The notes under the pieces are model-generated. The model was not told the DNA's origin. It saw nothing but the letters and a program-made list of their open reading frames with translations, and searched no databases. This document shows, in pieces, positions 1-8,730 of a stretch of DNA of 64,000 nt. Numbering within the stretch: position 1 is the first letter of the stretch; every line of letters begins with the position of its first letter. This stretch comes from Muribaculaceae bacterium (GTDB taxonomy: Bacteria; Bacteroidota; Bacteroidia; Bacteroidales; Muribaculaceae): positions 62,001-126,000 of the forward strand of contig JAFYYU010000004.1 in NCBI GenBank assembly GCA_017557425.1. The letters are read 5' to 3'. The position numbers and the translations under genes were made by a program.

Positions 1-1
1 T

Positions 2-124
2 TCTAAGGGCGTTTCCAAGGATAAGGTTGTGAGCACTCTTAACAGGTATGACGGAAAATCCACAGGCTTCAGAGTGACCAAGGACGGCATTGTCTCTCAA
101 GCCAACGGTCTGAACTACGATTGA
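2..124 (+). CDS. C-terminal fragment of an unidentified protein
   Basis: An open frame enters from the left edge and ends at a TGA at 122-124, giving about 40 residues that end in ANGLNYD. It contains two short basic/polar stretches (SKGVSKDKVV and GFRVTKDGIV). No domain can be named from so little. A strong hairpin terminator begins 23 bases after the stop, which supports this being the true 3' end of a gene that starts outside the window. Confidence 0.5.
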   Translation, partial: SKGVSKDKVVSTLNRYDGKSTGFRVTKDGIVSQANGLNYD

Positions 125-147
125 TTCATCTTTCGTTATTTTATAAA

Positions 148-187
148 CAGTGAAGCGCAAGTCTCGATGCTTGCGCTTCACTGTTTT
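148..187. terminator. Bidirectional rho-independent terminator
   Basis: A perfect 14-bp stem (148-161 pairs with 170-183) with an 8-base loop is followed by TTTT on the plus strand. It sits between the plus-strand fragment ending at 124 and the minus-strand transporter ending at 201, so it can serve both convergent genes. Confidence 0.8.
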
Positions 188-200
188 ATTTGGGGATTTC

Positions 201-1100
201 CTATTTGACGGGTTCCATGTGGATGGTGATGTGGGTCTGCGGCCCGAAGCGTTCTCTGAGGCGCTGCTCAATGGCCGTGGCGCGGTCATGGGCCGCCGTG
301 AGTGACGCGTTGCCGTCCATGCGCACGTGGGCCTCGATGGCAAAGCGGTTGCCGATGCGGCGGGTGCGCAGGTTGTGAGGCTCGCTCACGTCAGGGAAGG
401 AGTGGATGATGTCCTCGATTTCCTTCTCGATATCGCTCGAGAGCGACGACTCGGTGAGTTCGCCCACGCTGGAACGCAACAGGTCGATGGATACCTTGAC
501 CAACATCGCGCCCACCACAACCGATGCCAGCGGGTCTAGCACCGTCCAGCGGTTACCCAGCAGGATGGCACCGCCAATGCCCACCATGGTGCCGATCGAC
601 GAGAGGGCATCGCTGCGGTGGTGCCAGGCGTTAGCGACCAGGGCCTGTGAGTCTAAATGCTTGCCGCGGAAGGCTGTATAGCGGTAGAGGACTTCTTTGA
701 CAAGAATCGAGATGATGGCTGCGGCCAGCGCCAGCCAGCCAGGAGCCGCCAACTGCTTGCCGCCTGCCCAGTCGATGAGTTTGGTCACGCCAGCGACGAT
801 GATGCCCGTGGCGGCAGCCATCAGTGCCAGGCCGATAATAAATGACGCAAAAGTTTCATATTTGCCGTGCCCGTAGTCATGGCCCACATCCTGCGGCTTA
901 GCGCTCACATGGACAAAGGCAAGCACGATGATGTCGGTAATGAAGTCCGAGAGCGAATGCACAGCGTCGGCGATCATCGCTGAACTGTGTCCCAGCACGC
1001 CAGCAATGAACTTGAATGTCAGCAGCGCCACATTGCCCGCACTGCCCACCAGCGTCACCTTATATATCTCCTTCTCCCGACTCACGGTTTTCAGCGGCAA
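201..1100 (-). CDS. Cation diffusion facilitator (CDF) family transporter
   Basis: This 299-residue inner-membrane protein should export divalent metal ions (Zn/Mn/Fe type) in exchange for protons. It has the usual CDF plan: about six membrane helices in the first 200 residues and a soluble C-terminal domain of about 80 residues (ELTESSLSSDIEKEIEDII onward), which is the regulatory dimerisation domain of the family. Metal-site motifs are visible: H48 and D52 in ADAVHSLSDFITD (TM2) and an HHRSD motif in TM5. The length matches FieF/YiiP-type members. The ion cannot be assigned from sequence alone. It starts 3 bp after the stop of the lipoprotein gene at 1104-1529, so the two are probably co-transcribed. 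Confidence 0.85.
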   Translation of the reverse strand: MPLKTVSREKEIYKVTLVGSAGNVALLTFKFIAGVLGHSSAMIADAVHSLSDFITDIIVLAFVHVSAKPQDVGHDYGHGKYETFASFIIGLALMAAATGIIVAGVTKLIDWAGGKQLAAPGWLALAAAIISILVKEVLYRYTAFRGKHLDSQALVANAWHHRSDALSSIGTMVGIGGAILLGNRWTVLDPLASVVVGAMLVKVSIDLLRSSVGELTESSLSSDIEKEIEDIIHSFPDVSEPHNLRTRRIGNRFAIEAHVRMDGNASLTAAHDRATAIEQRLRERFGPQTHITIHMEPVK

Positions 1101-1103
1101 ACC

Positions 1104-1529
1104 TTACAGGTACGGCTCAATGACGCTGTCACTGACACGGGTGAATGTTATCGTTTCGCCTCCTGAAAGAATCATCAATCTGTCACCCTGGACTGAATAG
1201 TCGCATTCAGTGGTCTCACTCTCATCACTTAAGATGGAATTGGGATCGTAGGTAAGGGTTAACTTCGTACCCGACACGGCATATTTTCCATGAAAAACAA
1301 CGGAACCGTGTGAGTTGCCTTCGCTGTCGATGTATTTATGTACATGATGAAACTTACCGTCTTTGGTGAATTGAAAAAATATCGCAAAATCACCAATAAT
1401 ATCAGTGTCATACGACCATGTCCCGACGATGTCAGAACTCACGGGCTCGTCATCATCGCCACAGGAGGTGAGGCCAACCGAAATTGCAGCCATCAGTAAG
1501 AACATCAACGAATAAATGTACTTTTTCAT
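1104..1529 (-). CDS. Small lipocalin-like lipoprotein
   Basis: A 141-residue protein with a lipoprotein signal: basic start, hydrophobic core and a lipobox-like LTSC at residues 20-23, followed by an acidic GDDDEP linker typical of surface-exposed Bacteroidales lipoproteins. The mature part begins with IVGTWSYDTD, the usual opening of Bacteroidales lipocalin-like (beta-barrel) lipoproteins, and is rich in beta-strand patterns (KLTLTYDPN, RLMILSGGETITFTRV). Ligand and role are unknown. It lies directly upstream of the CDF transporter with a 3-bp gap. Confidence 0.65.
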   Translation of the reverse strand: MKKYIYSLMFLLMAAISVGLTSCGDDDEPVSSDIVGTWSYDTDIIGDFAIFFQFTKDGKFHHVHKYIDSEGNSHGSVVFHGKYAVSGTKLTLTYDPNSILSDESETTECDYSVQGDRLMILSGGETITFTRVSDSVIEPYL

Positions 1530-1601
1530 AAGACGAGGAATTGTAAAATTCGTAAAATTCGCGTAATTGGCTTCGCCGAGCTAAAGGTTCGTAGTTTGTG
1601 A

Positions 1602-3308
1602 TTACTGGCGCATATAGGCGGCCTGGTCAGCGGGGTTGAAGGCGCCGATGAAGCGTGCGTGGCGTGCCACCTCGGCCTCGCCCAGGTTGACATAGACCTT
1701 GGCGCTGTCCATGAACAGGTCGGGCTCGTTGCTGGCGTCACCGATGAGCAGGTAGCCCATGATGATGTGGCCGAGCATCTCAACCAGGCGACGGGCGTGG
1801 AAGGTGATGTACTCGGGATCCTCGACGGCCTGCACCTTGGCAAACGTTTCCTCATAAAGGGCTGTCATGGCTTCCAACTTGGCCTTCATGGGAGCAACGG
1901 CCTCGCTATACTCGCGGGCGGCATACTCCTTGATCTGGTTCAGGTAAGTGCCCGTGGTGACGTGGCGGATGGCGGCTACCACCTGCAACTGGGTTGTGCC
2001 CTCGTAGATGCTGGTGATGCGGGCATCACGGTAGATGCGTTCACAGGCGTAGTCGCGCATGAAGCCGCTACCGCCGTGGATCTGTACGCAGTCGTAGGCG
2101 TTCTGGTTGCAAAATTCGCTCGTCATGCCCTTGGCCAGCGGCGTGAAGGCGTCGGCCAGGCGGTTGTAGGCCTTCATCGTCTTGCGTTCCTCGGGTTCGA
2201 GGGTGCGCTCGCGGCTGATGGCCTCCAGCGACTTGTACATATCCACGAAACGGGTGCACTCATACAGCAAGGTGCGCGAAGCGTCCAACTTGGCCTTGAT
2301 GTTGGCAATCATCTCGCTCACGGCGGGGAAATTGATGATGGCCTTGCCGAACTGCTCACGGCTGCGGGCATAGGCGATGGCCTCCTGGTAGGCTGCCTCG
2401 CTCACGCCGACGCTCTGGGCGGCGATGCCCAGGCGTGCACCGTTCATCAGCGACATCACATACTTGATGAGACCCAGCTTGCGGTCACCGCACAGCTCGG
2501 CTTTGGCGTTCTTGAACACGAGTTCACACGTGGGACTGCCGTGGATGCCCATCTTGTCCTCGATGCGGCGCACGGTCATGCCGCCGTCGCGCTTGTCATA
2601 GATGAACATCGACAGGCCGCGGCCGTCGCGGGTGCCTTCCTCGCTGCGTGCCAGCACGAGCGAAATGTCGCCGTCACCGTTGGTGATGAAGCGCTTCACG
2701 CCGTTTAGACGCCAAGTGGCGTCCTCGTCCTGAGTGGCCTTGAGCATCACCGACTGCAAGTCGCTGCCTGCATCGGGCTCGGTAAGGTCCATCGCCAGCG
2801 TCTCACCCTTGCAGGTGCGGGGCAGGAAACGCTGCTTCTGGTCCTCGTTGGCAAACTCGTTGATGGTCTCGGCGCAGTCCTGCAGACCCCACACGTTGAC
2901 GAATCCCGCATCGGCACGGCTCACCATGTCGGCAGCCATGATGTAGGGAACCGACGACATGTTCAATCCACCGTACTGGCGGGGCAGGGTGATACCCATC
3001 AATCCGGCCTGGTTCAAGGCCTTGAGGTTGACCTCGGTGCCCTTGGCATAGCGCACGCGGCCGTTCTCGTGGTGGGGACCCTCGAGGTCCACGTCCTTGG
3101 CGTTGGGGGCGATGATGTCACCGCACACCTCGCCGATGATTTCCAGCACGCGCTTGTAGGAGTCCATAGCGTCCTCAAAGTCGAAGGGCGCGTAGTCGAA
3201 TTTCTCGCACTGGGTATAGTTGCGCTCTCGCAGGGCGACGATCTCCTTCATCAACGGATGATTGAGGTGGTACTGGAGCGCTTTATTGTCGGTATAAAAG
3301 TTAGCCAT
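1602..3308 (-). CDS. Acyl-CoA dehydrogenase with C-terminal extension
   Basis: A 568-residue flavoenzyme that oxidises acyl-CoA to enoyl-CoA and passes electrons to ETF. The ACAD fold runs over about residues 40-460: LTEPDAGSD is the FAD/substrate motif in the middle domain, IHGGSGFMRDYACERIYRDARITSIYEGT (split here: IHGGSGFMRDYACERIYRD then ARITSIYEGT) is the C-terminal signature, and the Glu of YEGT is the catalytic base of this branch. About 100 extra residues at the C-terminus match the long ACADs that carry an extra helical domain. It is the last gene of the etfB-etfA-acd operon, so its electron acceptor is encoded next to it. Chain-length preference is not visible. Confidence 0.85.
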   Translation of the reverse strand: MANFYTDNKALQYHLNHPLMKEIVALRERNYTQCEKFDYAPFDFEDAMDSYKRVLEIIGEVCGDIIAPNAKDVDLEGPHHENGRVRYAKGTEVNLKALNQAGLMGITLPRQYGGLNMSSVPYIMAADMVSRADAGFVNVWGLQDCAETINEFANEDQKQRFLPRTCKGETLAMDLTEPDAGSDLQSVMLKATQDEDATWRLNGVKRFITNGDGDISLVLARSEEGTRDGRGLSMFIYDKRDGGMTVRRIEDKMGIHGSPTCELVFKNAKAELCGDRKLGLIKYVMSLMNGARLGIAAQSVGVSEAAYQEAIAYARSREQFGKAIINFPAVSEMIANIKAKLDASRTLLYECTRFVDMYKSLEAISRERTLEPEERKTMKAYNRLADAFTPLAKGMTSEFCNQNAYDCVQIHGGSGFMRDYACERIYRDARITSIYEGTTQLQVVAAIRHVTTGTYLNQIKEYAAREYSEAVAPMKAKLEAMTALYEETFAKVQAVEDPEYITFHARRLVEMLGHIIMGYLLIGDASNEPDLFMDSAKVYVNLGEAEVARHARFIGAFNPADQAAYMRQ

Positions 3309-3315
3309 TTTCTTT

Positions 3316-3402
3316 ATTAGGTTTTAGGTTTTAGGTATTAGGCTTTAGGTTTCTGGTGCGGATACAATCCCTAACACCTAAAACCTAATGCCTAAAGCCT
3401 AG
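3316..3402. repeat. Inverted pair of heptamer-like tandem repeats
   Basis: The spacer between the acyl-CoA dehydrogenase and etfA holds a left arm of TTAGGTTTTAGG-type units (3316-3350) and a right arm of CCTAAAACCTAATGCC-type units (3368-3402), the reverse complement of the first. The arms could form a long imperfect hairpin in the mRNA. The same unit recurs in other gaps of the window. Confidence 0.7.
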
Positions 3403-3405
3403 GTC

Positions 3406-4434
3406 TTACTTGGAATTCTTCTTGTAGTGCTTGATGAGCCTGGGAATCACGTCCTCGACGCTGCCCGTGATCACATAGTCGGCAATCGCGTTGATGGGCG
3501 CTTCGGGGTCGGTGTTGATGCTGATGATGATGGAACTCTCGTTCATGCCGGCGATGTGCTGGATCTGGCCCGAGATACCGCAGGCGATGTACAGCTTGGG
3601 ACGCACAGTGACGCCCGTCTGGCCGATCTGGCGGTCATGATCAGTAAATCCGGCATCGACGGCGGCGCGCGATGCGCCCACCTCGCCGCCGAGCACGTCG
3701 GCGAGCTCAAACAGCATGTCGAAGTTCTCCTTGCTGCCCATGCCGTAGCCGCCGGCCACGATGATGTGGGCATTCTTGATGTTGACCTTGCTCTGCTCGA
3801 TTTCGCGGTCGATGATTTTTACCACGAGGCTGGCGGGGTCAATATACTTGTCGGGGTCAAGGTTGATGACTTCGCCCTTGTAGTTGGCGTCAAAGATCTC
3901 CTTCTTCATCACGCCCTCGCGCACGGTAGCCATCTGGGGACGGCACTCGGGGTTGACGATGGTGGCGACGATGTTGCCGCCGAAGGCGGGACGTATCTGG
4001 TACAACAGGTCCTTATATTCCTTGCCCTTGGCAGCATCGGTGTGGTCACCGATCTCGAGCGACGTGCAGTCGGCAGTCAGACCGCTGTGCAGGCACGACG
4101 AAACGCGGGGACCCAAGTCGCGGCCGATGGTGGTGGCGCCCATGAGGCACACCTGCGGCTCGATTTCCTTGAACAGAGTGGTCACCACGCTGCTGTGGGG
4201 CAGGGAAGTGTAGGGGAACAGGCGCTCGTCCTGCACCTTATAGACCACATCCACGCCGTAGGGGAACAGCTCCTGCTCGATGCCGTCGAGCTTATCGCCC
4301 AGCACCAGTACCTCAAGGCGGCAGCCCAGGCGGGTGGCTAGCTGGCGGCCCTTGGTCAACAGTTCGAGGCTGACGTCGGCAATGCGGCCCTCGTCATACT
4401 CGCAATAGACTATCAGATTATTTTTGTCTTCCAT
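3406..4434 (-). CDS. etfA: Electron transfer flavoprotein, alpha subunit
   Basis: A 342-residue FAD-binding ETF alpha subunit, which with the beta subunit carries electrons from acyl-CoA dehydrogenase. The N-terminal half is the ETF alpha/beta domain; the C-terminal half carries the FAD-binding signature (GGEVGASRAAVDAGF, then QIGQTGVTVRPKLYIACGIS). AGMNESSIIISINTDPEAPI is the conserved end of the FAD domain. It sits between etfB and the dehydrogenase on the minus strand, spaced by short AT-rich repeats. Confidence 0.92.
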   Translation of the reverse strand: MEDKNNLIVYCEYDEGRIADVSLELLTKGRQLATRLGCRLEVLVLGDKLDGIEQELFPYGVDVVYKVQDERLFPYTSLPHSSVVTTLFKEIEPQVCLMGATTIGRDLGPRVSSCLHSGLTADCTSLEIGDHTDAAKGKEYKDLLYQIRPAFGGNIVATIVNPECRPQMATVREGVMKKEIFDANYKGEVINLDPDKYIDPASLVVKIIDREIEQSKVNIKNAHIIVAGGYGMGSKENFDMLFELADVLGGEVGASRAAVDAGFTDHDRQIGQTGVTVRPKLYIACGISGQIQHIAGMNESSIIISINTDPEAPINAIADYVITGSVEDVIPRLIKHYKKNSK

Positions 4435-4460
4435 TATTTCTTGCTTTTTATTGTTTGCTT

Positions 4461-4507
4461 CATTAAAGTCCTTAAGGTCTTTAAAGTCCTTAAAGCCCTT
4501 AAAGATT
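4461..4507. repeat. CTTTAAAGTC-type tandem repeat
   Basis: Four imperfect copies of a 9-10-base unit (CCTTAAGGTC, TTTAAAGTCC, TTAAAGCCCTT) fill the etfA-etfB gap. Each unit is nearly self-complementary. It is one of several short tandem-repeat types found only between genes here. Confidence 0.55.
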
Positions 4508-5378
4508 ATCCGATGATGTGGTCGGCGATGAGTTCTTTTACAAGACCTTCGAGCTCGGCGTCATCAGTTGCCTCGATGCGGCGGGCCTCCTTGGCCTGGA
4601 AAGCCACGTTGACGATGGTCTTTACCTTGGTGGGCGAGCCGGCCATGCCGATCTGCTCGGGGTCGGCCTCGATTTCCTTCACGCCCCACTCCTTGATGCC
4701 CAGGTAGGGACGGGCATCGACGAGTGCCTGGCGGTCGGCGGCAAGCGCAGCCTTTTCGCTGGGCGTCACGGCATATTTGTACTTCTGCACCAGGCGGGCG
4801 TTGCGGGGACGGCAAGCGTCGGCGCTGCCGTTGACGGTTACTACGAGGGGCAGCGGGCATTCCACGGTCTCAAAACCGCGCTCGATGCGGCGCTTGATGG
4901 TAGCCTTGCCGTCGGCAACCTGGATGCTCTCGGCATAGGTCACCTGGGGCAGACCCAGCTTCTCGGCAATCTGCGGACCCACCTGCGCGGTGTCGCCGTC
5001 GATGGCCTGGCGGCCACCCACGATGATGTCAAACTCGCCCATGTGCCTGATGGCCTGGGCCAGCGAATAACTCGTGGCGAGGGTGTCGGCGCCACCCAGG
5101 GGGCGGTCGGTCAGCACCACGCCGTCGTCACCGCCGCGGTACAGGCTCTCGCGCACCATCTCGGCGCTGCGGGGCAGACCCATCGTCAGCAACGTGATCG
5201 TCGAGCCGGGATGGGCGTCCTTGAGCTGCAACGCCTGTTCCAGGGCGTTCAGGTCCTCGGGGTTGAAAATGGCGGGCAGGGCGGCACGGTTGATGGTTCC
5301 GTCCTCCTTCATCGCGTCTTTACCCACATTGCGGGTATCTGGCACTTGCTTGGCCAGAACAATGATTCTTAAACCCAT
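4506..5378 (-). CDS. etfB: Electron transfer flavoprotein, beta subunit
   Basis: A 290-residue ETF beta subunit, first gene of the etfB-etfA-acd operon. Family features visible: IIVLAKQVPDTRNVGKDAMKE at the N-terminus (split as IIVLAKQVPDTRNV plus GKDAMKE), then AIFNPEDLNALEQALQLKD and the DGDTAQVGPQIAEKLGLPQV signature after residue 120. It binds AMP in the heterodimer in known ETFs. A TAACTTTG box on the minus strand at 5467-5460 lies about 80 bases upstream of the start and is the likely operon promoter. Confidence 0.92.
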   Translation of the reverse strand: MGLRIIVLAKQVPDTRNVGKDAMKEDGTINRAALPAIFNPEDLNALEQALQLKDAHPGSTITLLTMGLPRSAEMVRESLYRGGDDGVVLTDRPLGGADTLATSYSLAQAIRHMGEFDIIVGGRQAIDGDTAQVGPQIAEKLGLPQVTYAESIQVADGKATIKRRIERGFETVECPLPLVVTVNGSADACRPRNARLVQKYKYAVTPSEKAALAADRQALVDARPYLGIKEWGVKEIEADPEQIGMAGSPTKVKTIVNVAFQAKEARRIEATDDAELEGLVKELIADHIIG

Positions 5379-5459
5379 AGTGTTTCTATTTTTATGGTTG
5401 TTAAGTTGATATAATCTTTATTTACAGTGTCTTGTGCATGATTTACACAAAATCGACCG

Positions 5460-5467
5460 CAAAGTTA
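5460..5467 (-). promoter_or_regulatory. Promoter -7 box for etfB operon
   Basis: The minus strand reads TAACTTTG, a full match to the Bacteroidales TAnnTTTG box. The -33 box is weak. It gives a leader of about 75 bases before etfB. Confidence 0.55.
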
Positions 5468-5560
5468 CAAAAAAACGGGCATACCAATCCTCGTCAATCC
5501 CTTAAAGTATTTTAATAATGTGCTTTTCGTTTCATTTAAACTCTTTTATGTGTCGGGAAC

Positions 5561-5592
5561 TTTGGGCGATTGATGAAAATGGTTTACTTTTG
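5561..5592 (+). promoter_or_regulatory. Promoter for the C10 peptidase gene
   Basis: TTTG at 5561-5564 and TACTTTTG at 5585-5592 are separated by 20 bases, the standard Bacteroidales -33/-7 arrangement. Transcription would begin near 5598, just upstream of the ATG at 5627. Confidence 0.75.
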
Positions 5593-5626
5593 CGGCTAGT
5601 CACTGTTATTGTTGATTGTGAACCAG

Positions 5627-7669
5627 ATGAGGCCGTTAAGATATTTGCTGATGGTGCTGGCTGCATGGTCGCTGGCGGTGTCGTCGGCGCCGGTGGACCC
5701 GGTGTCGGCACGGGCTGTCGCGGCGCGCTTTGTGGCCTCGGGTGGGGGAGTGAGCCTGCGCTCCGGTGCCTCGGCGTTGCGTCTGGCGCATGTCGAGCCG
5801 TCGGCCAGTAATGCCGCTGCTGCCGACTATTATGTCTTCCAGACTGCTGTCGGCAACGGTTTTGTCATCGTTGCGGGTGACGACCGTGCCCGTCAGGTGT
5901 TGGCCTATGGTGACAACCCCATTGACGTGGATAACGTGCCCGACAATGTGCGGTGGCTGCTTGACCAGTACAAGGAGCAGATGGAATACCTGTTTGCCCA
6001 TCCCGATGCGCGGCCATCGACTGCTCCCGTGCTCGGTGAAGCGTCCGTCGTACCACAGTTGCTCACGACGCAATGGGGCCAGCGCACGCCCTATCGTGAT
6101 CAGTGCCCGCAAGTGGACGGCAAGCCCTGTGTGACGGGCTGTGTGGCCACCTCGATGGCCCAGGTGATGAACTACTGGAAGTATCCGTCAACGCTTCCCG
6201 ACGTGCCTGCCTATACCACAACGACATTGAAGATGTCGATACCGGCCCTGCCCGCAACTGATGTCGCATGGGACCTGATGCTGGATACCTATAAGGAAGG
6301 CGCCTATACCGAGGAACAGGGCGTAGCCGTAGCCCTGCTGATGCGCTACTGCGGCCAGGCGTGCAAGATGGACTACACCCTTGGCAACAGCGGAGCTTTT
6401 GAGATAGACCAGCTGCGTGCCTTCCAACGTTTTGGCTATAACCCAAAGGTATCGTTTCTCCAACGAGTCTATTTTACTGATGAAGAGTGGCATGCGATGC
6501 TGCTGGATGACTTGCTGGCTGGCCGTCCTGTGTCCTATTCGGGCTCAACCGGCTACTCTTCGCACAGCTTTGTGATAGACGGTTATGACGGCGGCAAGTA
6601 TCACGTCAATTGGGGCTGGGACGGCGCCTATGACGGCTATTTCGAGCTGGAAGCGATAAACGGTGGCGGCTACAAACCCAACAAGGCCCAAAGCATGCTT
6701 CATGGCGTTTGCCCCGCCAGTGAGGCCGTTGACCCGGATTTTGCCCTTGACGGCATGTATTATAAACACCTGGGTGCCAATCTGGTAGAAGTCACGTTTA
6801 AAGACCGGCATTACAACTCCTATAGCGGTGACGTCATCGTTCCCGACTCCGTCACTCGCGACGGCAAGACCTATGTTGTCCGCGCCGTTGGAGACAGCGC
6901 CTTCAGGCTTTGTACCAAGCTCACATCAGTCACCCTCCCCGCCACGGTCAAGCGGATTGGCAACGAGTCGTTCAGGCGCTCGGGAATCACCAGTATCACC
7001 GTCCCTGATAGCGTGACAATCATTGGCGAGTCAGCTTTTTCACGATGCGCTAATCTGGCGGCGGTGACGCTGAACGAGGGACTGAAAGAAATCCGCAACT
7101 ACACGTTCCTGGAATGCAGCATGTTGAGTGGGGTGGAATTGCCTTCGTCCATTACCTCGATAGGCAACAAAGCCTTCAGCAAGACGGCAATCACCACCAT
7201 AGTGATTCCGAATCTGGTGACTGCGATCGGTTCGAAGGCCTTCTATGATTGCGCGTCGCTCGCTGGTGTGACCCTGGGAGCGTCGGTTAATGCCATTGGT
7301 GAAAACGCGTTTGACGGTTGCCCCCAGTTGACCCAGGTGATTTCCAATGCCTTGACCCCTCCCGTATTGAAGGCCGAGAACTGCTTTGGCACAGATACTT
7401 ACGCCTCGGCAACCCTGTATGTGCCCGAGAGCGCCCTTGATGACTACAAGACGGCCCAATATTGGAGCTTGTTCGCCACGATTAAGGCAATCGGCAAGCT
7501 AGGCGATGTGAACCGTGACGGGGAGGTGAACATTGCCGATGTAAATGTCATCATCAAGGCACTGCACACGGGCAACGGCATGGAAGACGCGCTGGATGTG
7601 AACGGTGACGGCGAGGTGAACATCGCCGACGTCAACGCCGTCATCAACATCATCCTTCAGGGCGATTAA
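5627..7669 (+). CDS. Secreted C10 (streptopain-type) cysteine peptidase with LRR_5 and dockerin
   Basis: A 680-residue secreted protein from the ATG at 5627 (a TTG at 5609 is in frame but lies closer to the transcription start). Order: signal peptide (1-21), Spi-like pro-domain (about 22-130), C10 peptidase domain with the nucleophile C172 in TGCVATSMAQV and H313 in SSHSFVIDGYDGG followed by VNWGWDG, a BspA-type LRR_5 region (about 400-590) with repeats such as VTLPATVKRIGNESF, and a C-terminal pair of dockerin-like Ca-binding motifs (GDVNRDGEVNIADVN, then DVNGDGEVNIADVN). In related proteins the pro-domain inhibits the enzyme until it is cleaved. LRR plus dockerin suggest surface attachment or partner binding; the target is unknown. 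Confidence 0.85.
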   Translation: MRPLRYLLMVLAAWSLAVSSAPVDPVSARAVAARFVASGGGVSLRSGASALRLAHVEPSASNAAAADYYVFQTAVGNGFVIVAGDDRARQVLAYGDNPIDVDNVPDNVRWLLDQYKEQMEYLFAHPDARPSTAPVLGEASVVPQLLTTQWGQRTPYRDQCPQVDGKPCVTGCVATSMAQVMNYWKYPSTLPDVPAYTTTTLKMSIPALPATDVAWDLMLDTYKEGAYTEEQGVAVALLMRYCGQACKMDYTLGNSGAFEIDQLRAFQRFGYNPKVSFLQRVYFTDEEWHAMLLDDLLAGRPVSYSGSTGYSSHSFVIDGYDGGKYHVNWGWDGAYDGYFELEAINGGGYKPNKAQSMLHGVCPASEAVDPDFALDGMYYKHLGANLVEVTFKDRHYNSYSGDVIVPDSVTRDGKTYVVRAVGDSAFRLCTKLTSVTLPATVKRIGNESFRRSGITSITVPDSVTIIGESAFSRCANLAAVTLNEGLKEIRNYTFLECSMLSGVELPSSITSIGNKAFSKTAITTIVIPNLVTAIGSKAFYDCASLAGVTLGASVNAIGENAFDGCPQLTQVISNALTPPVLKAENCFGTDTYASATLYVPESALDDYKTAQYWSLFATIKAIGKLGDVNRDGEVNIADVNVIIKALHTGNGMEDALDVNGDGEVNIADVNAVINIILQGD

Positions 7670-7723
7670 TGGCTGGGTTTTCACATTTTTGCGCAAAGTG
7701 GCTCATATCTCAAGAAATGGTTG

Positions 7724-7731
7724 TAACTTTG
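7724..7731 (+). promoter_or_regulatory. Promoter -7 box for tpiA
   Basis: TAACTTTG, a full TAnnTTTG match, lies 51 bases upstream of the tpiA start. No good TTTG box is seen at the right distance. Confidence 0.55.
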
Positions 7732-7781
7732 CGGTATTGAAGACATTTTAATTATCTAACTTTTTTATTTACAAGAGAATA

Positions 7782-8540
7782 ATGAGAAAGAACATTGTTG
7801 CGGGCAACTGGAAGATGAATACCACCGTGCCCGAGGGCGTACAGCTCGCCAAGGACGTGTGTGCAGCAGTGGCTGCTGAGGCTAACCTGAAGTGTGACGT
7901 TGTTATGGGCGTGCCCTTTACCCATCTGACCGCCGTCAAGGAGGTCATCGGTGACGCCAACGTGGGCCTGGCAGCTCAGAACTGCGCCGACCATACCAGC
8001 GGTGCCTATACCGGCGAAGTGTCGGCTGCGATGGTTGCCTCGACAGGCGCCAACTACGTCATCCTGGGTCACAGCGAGCGCCGTGGCTACTATAACGAGA
8101 CTGCCGAAATGCTCAAGACCAAGGTTGACCTGGCCCTGGAGAACGGCCTGAAAGTGATCTTCTGCTGCGGTGAGAGCCTTGAGGAGCGTGAGAACGGCTC
8201 GTTCAAGGACGTCATTGGTGCCGAAATCCGTGACTCGCTGTTCCACCTCACGGCCGAGCAGATGGCCAATATCGTCATTGCCTATGAGCCCATCTGGGCC
8301 ATCGGCACCGGCAAGACCGCCACGAGCGACCAGGCACAGGAGATCCACGCCTTCATCCGCGGCCTGTTGGCCGACCAGTACGGCGCACAGGTGGCCGACG
8401 ACACCACCATCCTGTACGGCGGCAGCTGCAAGCCCAGCAATGCCCCCGAACTGTTCGCCAAGCCCGACATCGACGGCGGCCTCATCGGCGGCGCCTCGCT
8501 CAAGGCAGGTGACTTCATGGGCATCGTGACTGCCTTTTAA
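7782..8540 (+). CDS. tpiA: Triosephosphate isomerase
   Basis: A 252-residue cytosolic glycolytic enzyme interconverting dihydroxyacetone phosphate and glyceraldehyde 3-phosphate. All catalytic motifs are intact: the lysine in AGNWKMN (residues 7-13), the histidine in ILGHSERR, the glutamate in [14 protein letters not shown], and the phosphate-binding YGGSCKPSN and GGASL loops. Length is normal. It is followed by a SPOR protein and folE, a neighbour order I recall as common in Bacteroidales. Confidence 0.97.
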   Translation: MRKNIVAGNWKMNTTVPEGVQLAKDVCAAVAAEANLKCDVVMGVPFTHLTAVKEVIGDANVGLAAQNCADHTSGAYTGEVSAAMVASTGANYVILGHSERRGYYNETAEMLKTKVDLALENGLKVIFCCGESLEERENGSFKDVIGAEIRDSLFHLTAEQMANIVIAYEPIWAIGTGKTATSDQAQEIHAFIRGLLADQYGAQVADDTTILYGGSCKPSNAPELFAKPDIDGGLIGGASLKAGDFMGIVTAF

Positions 8541-8566
8541 GGCTAGGCCCGACGACATCTAAACAA

Positions 8567-8604
8567 TGGCCCGATAGGCATTCAGCCTTGTCGGGCCATA
8601 TTCT
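8567..8604 (+). terminator. Hairpin terminator after tpiA
   Basis: TGGCCCGA (8567-8574) pairs with TCGGGCCA (8591-8598), followed by a moderately T-rich TATTCTTCT. It sits 26 bases after the tpiA stop. The weak T-tract lowers confidence. Confidence 0.5.
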
Positions 8605-8687
8605 TCTCAGCATGTCCGCTTTCTCCATTTTTCTCCTATTCCCGCAATAATTCCAGTAAAAAAGGTTCTTGGAACGGAAAATTGCAG

Positions 8688-8695
8688 TATCTTTG
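8688..8695 (+). promoter_or_regulatory. Promoter -7 box for the SPOR-folE pair
   Basis: TATCTTTG, a full match to the Bacteroidales -7 box, lies 35 bases before the SPOR gene start. The upstream TTG is at a suboptimal distance. Confidence 0.55.
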
Positions 8696-8730
8696 CGGCA
8701 AAATTTGACAACAACTCACCGATAACGATA

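Noticed and set aside
1659-2708. Long plus-strand open frame opposite the acyl-CoA dehydrogenase
   Set aside because: It mirrors a well-recognised dehydrogenase in the opposite frame; GC-rich codon bias opens such frames here.
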